Shown in pieces: positions 7,916 through 15,095 of a DNA stretch of 64,000 nt. The notes beneath the pieces were generated by a model. That model was not told the DNA's origin and made no database searches. It saw nothing but the letters and a program-made list of their open reading frames with translations. Each line of letters starts with the position of its first letter. Position 1 is the stretch's first letter. A program made the translations under genes and the position numbers. Origin of the DNA: Hephaestia caeni (GTDB taxonomy: Bacteria > Pseudomonadota > Alphaproteobacteria > Sphingomonadales > Sphingomonadaceae); the NCBI RefSeq assembly GCF_003550065.1, contig NZ_QXDC01000004.1, forward strand, positions 1-64,000. Reading direction: 5' to 3'.

Positions 7916-9323
7916 AGATAATGACGGGTTCGCCCGCGATCTCGAACCCGTGCTGCGCGAAATTCCGGGCGTTGGCGACGTGTTGCGCATCATCGACAAG
8001 GAGAGCGCGGCAACAGCGCTGCGCGACGAACTGATCGACCTAGTCATCCTCGACCTTTCGATCCCGCCGAACAGCACGGTGGACACGCCCGATCCCGAAC
8101 ATGGCCAGGCGCTGTTCCATGAGGCTCGCGAGCTGCGTCCGGGCACGCCGATCTTCATCCTCACCGGCGCGGAGGTCGAGAAATTCAGCCGCGGGCTGGC
8201 CAAGTTCGGCAACCAGGTGAAGCTCTGGGGTGACAATACCGCGATCGAGACCGTCAGTTTCTTCCTGAAGGAGGAGGTCGACGAGCTACTCGGCCGGGTC
8301 CGTGCCCTCGCCGAGATATTCGGCAAGATGAGCGCCGTAGCGATCAATACGCGCGGCAAGGACCTCGGCCTGACACCGATCCAGGATCAGATGCTCAAAA
8401 GCTTCGCTAATCTCGCCGATGGGGTTGCTTGCGATGTCAGCCTGCTGAGCGGCGGCCTGTCCGAAGCGATGGTTGTCAAGGCCTCAGCGATGGACAAGGG
8501 GCGCAAGCCGCAGGCTCTATGTGCGGGCAAACTTGGCCCGATCAGTGTCATCCGGTCTGAACATGAAGCCTATGAGAAGCATGCGCGCAAGCTCGGTATC
8601 GGTGCCTGTCCCCCGCTCTACTGCGCAATCGATGTCGGCGTCGGGATGAATGGCGCTATCTTCTACACGCTGACCGACGACGATACGGCGCCTCTGTTCG
8701 ATCGGCTCAAGGCGGACCCGGCGATCGGCCCGGCGGTGGTCGGCCGGGTGCGGAGCGGATTGCAGCGCTGGTCCGAGGCTGCAACTGCCGACATGGTGGC
8801 TGTGGCGGACATCCGCCGCCGCCTGATAGACGATGACGATGCTGCCGCGATCGAGGCGAAATTCAAACTCGGGCCGCTGCGCAATGTTGAGGAGCGGACA
8901 GTCCAAGCGTCGCAGAGCTGCATCCATGGCGACCTACATTGTGGCAACGTTCTCGTCAAAAGCGATGGCGAGGCGGTGCTGATCGATTTCGGCGATGCCG
9001 GGCCAGGTTTCACCTCGCTCGATCCGATCGCTCTGGAGCTCAGTCTCGTCTTCCACCCGGATGCGAAAAAGCTTGGCTTGCGCGACGGGCTGATGGCCAA
9101 TCTCGACGCTTGGCCGGATGTGGACGGGTTCGTGCAAAACGACAGTCTGAAGCCGATGGTCGCGGCGTGCCGGGACTGGGCGCATGACGTTGGCGGCGGC
9201 GATCAATCAGTGCTGGCGTCGGCCTATGCTTATGCGCTGCGCCAGCTCAAATATGACACGGTCGATCCCGCGATCACGGTCGCCTTTGTCGCGAAACTCT
9301 CCGAGCGGATCGCAGCCGCATAA
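7896..9323 (+). CDS. Response-regulator receiver fused to APH/choline-kinase-fold phosphotransferase
   Basis: A two-domain 475-aa protein. The receiver domain (1-120) has the acidic pocket VEDND (Glu7, Asp8), acceptor Asp53 in VILDLSIPP, Thr90 in ILTG and a candidate Lys109. The second domain is an aminoglycoside-phosphotransferase-like kinase. It has a glycine-rich LSGGLSEAMVVKA loop (185-196), likely ATP-binding Lys212, catalytic HGDLHCGN (344-351) and metal-binding DFGD (364-367). All catalytic residues appear intact, so it should be an active kinase switched by phosphorylation of Asp53. ATG 7896 is chosen because AAGGTGG lies ten bases upstream. The target could be a small molecule, RNA or protein. 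Typical response regulators carry DNA-binding outputs; a kinase output next to an SMC-like ATPase suggests an immune effector. Confidence 0.8.
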   Translation: MRILFVEDNDGFARDLEPVLREIPGVGDVLRIIDKESAATALRDELIDLVILDLSIPPNSTVDTPDPEHGQALFHEARELRPGTPIFILTGAEVEKFSRGLAKFGNQVKLWGDNTAIETVSFFLKEEVDELLGRVRALAEIFGKMSAVAINTRGKDLGLTPIQDQMLKSFANLADGVACDVSLLSGGLSEAMVVKASAMDKGRKPQALCAGKLGPISVIRSEHEAYEKHARKLGIGACPPLYCAIDVGVGMNGAIFYTLTDDDTAPLFDRLKADPAIGPAVVGRVRSGLQRWSEAATADMVAVADIRRRLIDDDDAAAIEAKFKLGPLRNVEERTVQASQSCIHGDLHCGNVLVKSDGEAVLIDFGDAGPGFTSLDPIALELSLVFHPDAKKLGLRDGLMANLDAWPDVDGFVQNDSLKPMVAACRDWAHDVGGGDQSVLASAYAYALRQLKYDTVDPAITVAFVAKLSERIAAA

Positions 9324-9446
9324 TGCAACATTGAGCTCGGGAGTCTGACGTCAGCTTTTGGGCGAACCAGATACTGCGGGAACAACCGATATGGGGCGCA
9401 TTGTTGCCGTTCTGCGCGGCCTGTCCACAGGACGGCTGGACATCGA

Positions 9447-11204
9447 TTATCGCTCGAACCCATCGTTGTTGCGGTCAATAGCTTCATCGCCTTCGTCCCG
9501 CTCAGACCCCTTGGCGTTGGTTACCCCCAGTCGCTGCAGGCCGACGGCCTGGTTGAATATGCCCGCCGAGCTCAATGTTCCTTGGATCGCCGGCGAACGG
9601 CTAGCCTCGGGAACGGCATCCCAATCAGTTAGGAAGCGCTGGGCGCGCGCAAGGATGCCGTCGATGGCGCTTCCTCGCTTGTCCAACTCAGCTTCCCGCT
9701 TATCCAACTTTCGCTCTCGAGCGGCAGCGCGAATAACGGCCATGTCCTGATTCTTGCGCCACTTTACCGCTGATCGAACCATGGTCGCGGCGAAATCGTG
9801 CACGCGGCCTGACCAAGCCGACCGATACGCGATCTGCTCGGTGGTATCCATCGACGCTTCATTCATGCTGAACCCGCGGTCGCTAAGATCGGCCTTCAAC
9901 GCAAGCTCGCCGTCATGAAGAGCGCGACCGAGCAGCGCCATCTGCTTGCCGTCGAGCTCAACGTTCGCCATCGCCCGCTCCGCGTCGGCTTGCGCCTTGG
10001 CCGCCGCACGCTCGGCGGCATCTACATGCGTTCGACGCTCATCCAGTCGGCGCTCGGTTTCGGAAAGTTCCGCCTCGCGAGTCTTGGTCGCCTTCAGCAC
10101 CCCTTCCCGCACAAGGTGGTCGAACCGCGCTTTCATGATCCGGCCCAATCGCCGCACGGCTTCGAGCCGACGCTTGGCTCGTGCCCGTAATGTGTCAGCT
10201 TCCGCCTCCGCCGCCGACCTGATGGCCGCAGCCTCCAATCGGGCAGCATCGCGAACGGCCTGGGCGTCACGTTCCGCTCGTTCGGCCGTGTCCAGCCGCG
10301 CCTTTCTGGCATCCTCCTCGGCCGATCTACGGATGGCATCGGCCTCCGCTGTGGCGCTGGCGATCATCTGCCGCCCCTTCTCAACCGCCGTGCCCTTGAT
10401 ATCTTCGCCGGCGCGCCACGCGTTCTCAAGGCCCTTCACCAGTTCGTCGCCGCGCGCGGCCAGCTCTTGTTCCTGGGTGGCGAGGCGCCCCTCGATCTTA
10501 TCGTGATACTCCGCCGCGACCATTCGGTCGGCTCGCGCGATCTTGCGGTCGACATCGGCGCCGAAAGCCTCGGGAGACACCCAGTCGTCTTCCGTCGTCT
10601 GCTTCTTCTGGCCGCGGATCGCCTGATACCCTTCCGCGCGAAGGAACGCCGCGAACTCGTCCTGCAGCGCCTGACCCTGCGCGCGCAGGACATTCCGGTC
10701 GCTCGGCAGCGGCCCATATTTCTCGGCCATAATCTTGAGGTGCCGCGACAGGCTGATCGCGATCTTTTCGGCGTTCTTGGTTTTCTTCAGATACCGAGGC
10801 GCGATAAACAGGTCGGCGTTGGTCAGCGATTTCTCGTCCCGGTCCATACGCGCGGCGAACACCGCCTCGTCGCCGAACACGCTGGTCGCGAACTTGACCG
10901 CCACCGCGAGGGCGCGTTCGGCGTCTTCTGTTGTCGCCACTGGAACAGCCTCGGGAAACTTCACCAAGAGGTGAAGCACCTTGGACTTGGCGCGGGGAAT
11001 GAATGCGCCTTCGACGTGTTCCTTGTAGCGCTCGACCAGCGCTAAATGATCCGCGTCAGTATGGTGTGGGACCCATGTGATCGGCGGTACGTCACGGACG
11101 CGGCGTTGCTGGGAACGTGCGTCGCCGCGGCGCGCATGTACTTCGGCCTTCTCAAGCGCGGCGAGCGTGAGCCGTCTGGTTCGAGCCATGCAGTACAGCG
11201 ACAC
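9447..11204 (-). CDS. Mob/Pre-like (MobV-type) coiled-coil mobilisation protein
   Basis: A 585-aa protein. The first 200 residues follow the layout of plasmid recombination/mobilisation (Pre/Mob) proteins: an N-terminal block about a recipient-like fold (FIPRAKSKVLHLLVKFP), then a strand with charged residues (RMDRDEKSLTNADLFIAP), then ISLSRHLKIMAEKYG. The usual histidine cluster of a relaxase active site is not obvious in the second block, so activity is uncertain. Residues 230-470 are a long Ala/Glu/Arg coiled coil. The GTG start at 11204 has AAGGGGG at ideal spacing; the in-frame ATG at 11189 (MARTRRLT) is the alternative. A 40-bp palindrome lies about 50 bp upstream. It is probably what makes the island mobilisable by a helper element. 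Confidence 0.5.
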   Translation of the reverse strand: MSLYCMARTRRLTLAALEKAEVHARRGDARSQQRRVRDVPPITWVPHHTDADHLALVERYKEHVEGAFIPRAKSKVLHLLVKFPEAVPVATTEDAERALAVAVKFATSVFGDEAVFAARMDRDEKSLTNADLFIAPRYLKKTKNAEKIAISLSRHLKIMAEKYGPLPSDRNVLRAQGQALQDEFAAFLRAEGYQAIRGQKKQTTEDDWVSPEAFGADVDRKIARADRMVAAEYHDKIEGRLATQEQELAARGDELVKGLENAWRAGEDIKGTAVEKGRQMIASATAEADAIRRSAEEDARKARLDTAERAERDAQAVRDAARLEAAAIRSAAEAEADTLRARAKRRLEAVRRLGRIMKARFDHLVREGVLKATKTREAELSETERRLDERRTHVDAAERAAAKAQADAERAMANVELDGKQMALLGRALHDGELALKADLSDRGFSMNEASMDTTEQIAYRSAWSGRVHDFAATMVRSAVKWRKNQDMAVIRAAARERKLDKREAELDKRGSAIDGILARAQRFLTDWDAVPEASRSPAIQGTLSSAGIFNQAVGLQRLGVTNAKGSERDEGDEAIDRNNDGFER

Positions 11205-11253
11205 GGGCGCCCCCTTTTTCAAGCGTGGCGGCTGTAAAAGTGAACCCGCTATT

Positions 11254-11293
11254 CTTTTTTGTCAGCCACCCCCTCGGGTGGACGTCAAAAAAG
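11254..11293. repeat. 40-bp palindrome, candidate oriT/nic region
   Basis: The outer arms CTTTTTTG (11254-11261) and CAAAAAAG (11286-11293) are perfect. The inner arms CCACCC (11266-11271) and GGGTGG (11276-11281) share the same centre, separated by a partly mismatched 4-bp step. Neither strand has a T-run directly after the GC stem, so it is a poor terminator. Its position just upstream of a mob-like gene matches where MobV-family origins of transfer usually lie. Confidence 0.35.
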
Positions 11294-11409
11294 GCGGGCC
11301 GGGGCAAGCCCTGGACTAACAAATCGCGCCGGTGGCGCGAACTCGCGCGGCGACCGATCATGGGCCTGACAGCCTCGATCCGCCGCGCTCGTGGAAGGGG
11401 CGCGCGCTA

Positions 11410-11481
11410 ATGCGCCCGCCGAAGAAGGACGCCGCAGCCGGTGAAGCTGCCAGCGATAATGAAATGAAGCGGGCAGCCTGA
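11410..11481 (+). CDS. Possible 23-aa basic/acidic peptide
   Basis: A short frame (MRPPKKDAAAGEAASDNEMK...) preceded by GGAAGGGG nine bases before the ATG. Its ATG overlaps the TAA of an upstream 17-codon frame. Coding status is unproven; it may be a leader of the operon beginning at 11528. Confidence 0.2.
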   Translation: MRPPKKDAAAGEAASDNEMKRAA

Positions 11482-11527
11482 TCCGGACCATCCGGCCCGG
11501 GGATCATCCGACCCGAAAGGTATATTC

Positions 11528-12043
11528 ATGTCGTTGCTCCCGACCGCCCACGCGGCCGACCCCTCGTTGCGCCTACTGGCCCTGCCGCTCCGCGCGCTCG
11601 GTCATTCCGGCGGCCTCACCTTGCTCACCTCGTCGGGGCTCCCGTCCGGCACGATCGAAATCATCGATGCCAATCTCGTGCTCGCCGCGACGCCGTGCGC
11701 GCACCCCATGTTCGCTGGCGTCGCCGTCCACGCCGCCGAGCGGCTCGGCAAGGATGTCGTCATCACGCGCACCGGGCTTCACCCGGAGACGCTCGATCCC
11801 GTCACGTCCGACGTCGCGCTGCATTCGACCGCGGGTGTGATCTCGCTGTCCGACATGTTGTTCGCGCGCCACGAGGAAGGCGGTCTCTGGCTGGTCCGGC
11901 ACGGCGGCGGCCCTTTCGTCCAAATCGCGCCAGGCGGCTTGCGGCTCGAGATGGAGTCGCCGTTCGTCACGTGGCACGAGATCGGCGATACGGCCTGTCG
12001 CGCGGCCGCCGAGATCGTCCGCCTGTCAGCCGGAGGTCGCTGA
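11528..12043 (+). CDS. Unknown 171-aa protein, first gene of a mobile-element operon
   Basis: I do not recognise this protein. It is rich in short beta strands (GTIEIIDANLVLAATPC, GGLRLEMESPFVTWHEI) and has no membrane segment, signal peptide or catalytic motif that I can name. GAAAGG lies 8-9 bases before ATG 11528. The next gene follows after one base, and two more small genes continue in the same direction to 13676. The set is probably accessory cargo of the mobilisable island, perhaps linked to replication, transfer or stability. Confidence 0.6.
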   Translation: MSLLPTAHAADPSLRLLALPLRALGHSGGLTLLTSSGLPSGTIEIIDANLVLAATPCAHPMFAGVAVHAAERLGKDVVITRTGLHPETLDPVTSDVALHSTAGVISLSDMLFARHEEGGLWLVRHGGGPFVQIAPGGLRLEMESPFVTWHEIGDTACRAAAEIVRLSAGGR

Positions 12044-12044
12044 C

Positions 12045-12719
12045 ATGGCCGTTAAGAAATCCTCGACCCGCAAGACCTCGAGCAAGACGATAACGAAAGC
12101 GGAGAAGGTCAACAACGCCGACCCGCAGAGCTGGCTCTACCTCAATCCCGCTGGCCCCATGCGGTCGGGGCTGGTGTTCGGCGTGCTGCGCAAGACCTAT
12201 CGGCGCGGCGTCGGCGAGGAGCGGAAAAACACCGCGCTCGAGTTCGGGTGGCGCAAAGCTCACGTCGGACGCGCGTTCGAAAAGGGCGACCAGTCGATCT
12301 GGTCGCCGAACGTAGAGCGTATCGAGACGGTTCTGCCGGCTACGGCTGACGACAGTCTGGCGGATCCGGCAATCCTGCTCGGCCAGATGGACAAGCACGC
12401 GATCGAACGTGAGCAGGCGCTGCTCGTCTACCTGACGCTGCCGTTACATGACGTGCAGCGGGCGCATCATGGTTGGGAGCGTGCGCGAGCGTTCGCTCGG
12501 GGGCTTGCGGATGATCGAGAGCTGGCATCGCTCCTCGTTCTCCACGCGCCAGGCACTGTGAATGCGCCCTTCCCGCTTCACGCGCATTGCCTCATCGTGC
12601 CGCGCAAGATCACAGGCCTTGGGTTGCGTCACGGAACCTACGATGACGCGCTCACCTGCGACGGGGGCCAAGCGATCCTCGACAATTTGTGGACCGAGCA
12701 TGTGGCGGCATTCGGATGA
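12045..12719 (+). CDS. Unknown 224-aa protein with HxH motif, mobile-element operon
   Basis: Not assigned. A Lys/Ser/Thr-rich N-terminal tail (1-25) suggests nucleic-acid contact. The C-terminal part contains FPLHAHCLIVPRKITGL, an HxH motif inside a beta strand followed by basic residues, reminiscent of metal-dependent nicking or relaxase folds but not sufficient for assignment. It starts one base after the previous gene and its stop overlaps the next ATG (GGATGA), so translation is probably coupled. The alternative view is a structural partner of the antitoxin-like gene that follows. Confidence 0.55.
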   Translation: MAVKKSSTRKTSSKTITKAEKVNNADPQSWLYLNPAGPMRSGLVFGVLRKTYRRGVGEERKNTALEFGWRKAHVGRAFEKGDQSIWSPNVERIETVLPATADDSLADPAILLGQMDKHAIEREQALLVYLTLPLHDVQRAHHGWERARAFARGLADDRELASLLVLHAPGTVNAPFPLHAHCLIVPRKITGLGLRHGTYDDALTCDGGQAILDNLWTEHVAAFG

Positions 12720-13111
12720 GCGGCCGTTTCGATGATCCCGGCGACATGATCGATCTCGCTGGGCGCATCATGCTGACACATCGGCTCGCTCCGGAACTCG
12801 CTATGCGGGCTCTCCGGATTGAGCGCAGCGATGCCGAGCGCATGATTGTCGAGGGCCGGCTTTCCCGGCCCCTCGAACCAACCGTCGGGGAGCGCCTGCG
12901 GCTGTTCGTCAACATCCTCACGCGGCTCGAGCACCGGCTCCGGCACGACAGTGCCGCAATACGCCGCGCGTTCGAAACGCCGCTCGACGCGCTCGAACGC
13001 AGATCGCCCACCGATATGCTCAACGGCGATGCGGCGGCGCTATTCGCCGTCCGCCAGGCGATCGATCACATCGATACGCCGAAGGAGAAGTGGTGGCGGG
13101 TCGGGCATTAG
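12716..13111 (+). CDS. Possible Xre/MbcA/ParS-type antitoxin-like protein
   Basis: A 131-aa mostly helical protein. The N-terminal half looks like a helix-turn-helix (LAPELAMRALRIERSDAERM). The C-terminal part (FETPLDALERRSPTDML, then an Ala-rich helix) resembles the toxin-binding DUF2384 domain of Xre/MbcA/ParS antitoxins, whose usual form is F-x-T-P-x-x-x-L-x-G-x-T-P-x-x-L. The normal partner, a RES-domain toxin, is not next to it, so it may be an orphan, a transcription factor of the operon, or paired with an unknown toxin. ATG 12716 overlaps the previous stop. Confidence 0.45.
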   Translation: MSGRFDDPGDMIDLAGRIMLTHRLAPELAMRALRIERSDAERMIVEGRLSRPLEPTVGERLRLFVNILTRLEHRLRHDSAAIRRAFETPLDALERRSPTDMLNGDAAALFAVRQAIDHIDTPKEKWWRVGH

Positions 13112-13181
13112 CCCGCCCGCCAGAAGGGGCTGGAGGATGGAGGTGGTCCCCGGTCCCGGGGATGAAAATCAGGAGAACATC

Positions 13182-13676
13182 ATGATCGACACCACCGACA
13201 TCATCCGCACGCACGTTCAGGCGGTTACCGCAATGCTCTTGGGGGGAAGTAAGATGGAGGACGGCATCGCCATTGTCGGTGGCGCACCGCTCGACGTCGA
13301 GGGTCGTATTGGCGTCGGCAAGATGGCCAAGGAGGCCGGGACGGACATTGTGCATCTCGAGTTCGACCGGGCCGAGCACAGCGATTTTGGGCTGCGCGGT
13401 ATCAACCTTTTCGCCGTGCGCGATGAAATGTGCTTTATTCAGACGCGGTGCCAGCTTTGGCTGCCGCGGACCGGTAAGCGCGCCGTGATTTTGCCGCAGG
13501 CGCACGTGCGTGGCCAGTTCCGGTTGAACCCGCGCGAACTGATTCATATTGCTGGAAAGCCCACCGATACTGAACAAGGCATTGAGCGCGCGCAGGTTCG
13601 GTTAAACCGTCTAGTCGAACGAGACGTGTTCGACGGCACGCAAACTACCATGACGGTGTTGCCGAAGGCAGCGTAA
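13182..13676 (+). CDS. Unknown 164-aa protein, last gene of the mobile-element operon
   Basis: Not recognised. A beta-rich protein (GIAIVGGAPLDVEG, CQLWLPRTGKRAVILP) with no signal peptide or known motif. ATG 13182 is chosen for AGGAG six bases upstream; the frame is open much further upstream but overlaps the preceding gene and lacks conserved features there. After the stop, GGGCGGCG (13686-13693) and CGCCGCCC (13711-13718) can pair, but no T-run follows. Confidence 0.55.
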   Translation: MIDTTDIIRTHVQAVTAMLLGGSKMEDGIAIVGGAPLDVEGRIGVGKMAKEAGTDIVHLEFDRAEHSDFGLRGINLFAVRDEMCFIQTRCQLWLPRTGKRAVILPQAHVRGQFRLNPRELIHIAGKPTDTEQGIERAQVRLNRLVERDVFDGTQTTMTVLPKAA

Positions 13677-13911
13677 CCCCGCCCCGGGCGGCGCTTGCCT
13701 TTAACAGGTTCGCCGCCCAGCTTCGCTTCGCGCCCCCATCTCGGTTGTTCACGCTACCGATTAGGAGTCCTGAAATCTGCCCTCCATTCATGTAGGCCGC
13801 ATGCAGGTTAGACGACCAGCATTGAATCTATCTCCTCGGCCAAGGGTCGATGGTGTTTGCTCAGTTCGGGACCTAGTGCGGCTCGCACAGCAATATTGCT
13901 GGTTGCAAAGG

Positions 13912-13917
13912 TATAAT
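13912..13917 (+). promoter_or_regulatory. -10-like element (TATAAT) before the DUF4297 gene
   Basis: A perfect TATAAT lies 36 bp before ATG 13953, in the otherwise empty 276-bp gap after 13676. No good -35 hexamer is seen at 17 bp. Confidence 0.35.
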
Positions 13918-13952
13918 CGCGTGGCATCCTAGCGCTGGGGGAAGCAATTTCT

Positions 13953-15038
13953 ATGGCATCCAAAGCTCTGATTGCAAAGAAGCCGCGTGAACAAGCAGGT
14001 TCAGCGGCCTCGCGCGCTTTTGACTTTCAAATGCACGCGTCGATGGCGCGCATCCTCGAGGCCTACCAAAACGGCGAAGGCTTCGTCGCCTATTTCGACT
14101 TCTTTGACGACCTGATCTTCCTGACCGGAGACGGCGACGACGCTGCGATCTGCTTCTATCAGATGAAGTCACGTGCAAGCTCGGCCTGGACGCCTAAACG
14201 TCTGGCGAGCAGGCCGGCCAAAGGCAATCTGCCCAAATCCATTGTCGGCAAGAGCTATCATAATCTGCATGAATTCGGGGTGTTGGTTCGCAAGGCGGCA
14301 ATTATCTCGAACCAGCATCTGCAGGCCAAATATCCCGATGGCAGCAAGACCGGGCCAGACGACGGTGAGATATCGCTTTCGGCGTTATCGGCTGAGGATC
14401 ACGGCGTCTTGGTCACTGCGATAGAAGCCGATTTCCCCGGCGGCATTGATCCACGGCATGCCGAGGTTCTGGTTTATGAGCGCATCGCGCTCGACATGCA
14501 GAGTTTCCGTCAAACCCTGCTCGGCATAGTCACGGAGTTCGCGAACGCGATCGGGCCAGAATATGGGGTATCCGCCCAGCCGCTTTATCAAGCGCTGCTC
14601 AGCGAAATCTCACGTTGCACCGGCACCGTCGCCACCAATGCTAAGACCCTCAACGAGCTGAAGAAGCAAAAAGGACTCGCGACCTCGGACATTGGATCGT
14701 TGGTCGAGCAAATGAAGCGACGCGGCCGAACGCCCGCCGAGTGGTGGCCTACTGTCGAAACCGAGCTGACAGCCGAAGGGTGGAAAACCATCTCGTTGCG
14801 CCGCTTATCGCTCGCCTGCCTCGAATATTGGCGTGCCCGCGAACGCGGCAACGCGATTGCCCTCGATCTTCATCAAGCGCTGGCTGAGCTGCTCACCGCG
14901 CACCCAAACTTCATGGACGACACGATCGTCGGAACAATGGCCGCTTATAAGCTGGCCGGCAGGATAACAGACCCGGTGGGCGAGCCCTACACCGGCCAGG
15001 CCGCACTCCTTGTCGAAATCATGGAATCGCTCGGATGA
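13953..15038 (+). CDS. DUF4297/Cap4-like dsDNA nuclease, defence-associated
   Basis: A 361-aa protein whose first 80 residues match the DUF4297-type PD-(D/E)xK nuclease. It begins with a small-residue-rich AGSAASRAFDFQMHASMARI helix. Acidic Asp52-Asp53 lie in FFDDLIFL and the catalytic Q-x-K is Gln70-Met71-Lys72 in CFYQMKSR. Such nucleases cut DNA in CBASS (Cap4) and in ABC-type three-component conflict systems. The remaining residues are helical and probably contact the partner ATPase encoded 60 bp downstream. No CD-NTase is nearby, so the pair rather than CBASS is the likely context. Confidence 0.7.
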   Translation: MASKALIAKKPREQAGSAASRAFDFQMHASMARILEAYQNGEGFVAYFDFFDDLIFLTGDGDDAAICFYQMKSRASSAWTPKRLASRPAKGNLPKSIVGKSYHNLHEFGVLVRKAAIISNQHLQAKYPDGSKTGPDDGEISLSALSAEDHGVLVTAIEADFPGGIDPRHAEVLVYERIALDMQSFRQTLLGIVTEFANAIGPEYGVSAQPLYQALLSEISRCTGTVATNAKTLNELKKQKGLATSDIGSLVEQMKRRGRTPAEWWPTVETELTAEGWKTISLRRLSLACLEYWRARERGNAIALDLHQALAELLTAHPNFMDDTIVGTMAAYKLAGRITDPVGEPYTGQAALLVEIMESLG

Positions 15039-15095
15039 CGGGCCCCAATGTCACGCGGCTACGCCGCATTTTGCGATCGCTAAAAGAGGCTAGCC

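Larger units (their letters stand above)
11205..11527. other. Intergenic region upstream of the mob-like gene
   Basis: About 320 bp containing a 40-bp imperfect palindrome (11254-11293) and a 23-codon ORF (11410-11481). GGAAGGGG lies ahead of that ORF and its ATG overlaps the stop of a 17-codon frame. The stretch 11483-11527 has GGACC/CCGG runs and ends with AAAGGTATATTC before the ATG at 11528. No tRNA is seen. Confidence 0.4.

Noticed and set aside
11254..11293. Reading the 40-bp palindrome as an intrinsic terminator
   Set aside because: The T-runs lie before, not after, the GC-rich stem on both strands, so it does not fit a terminator; it is listed as an oriT candidate instead.
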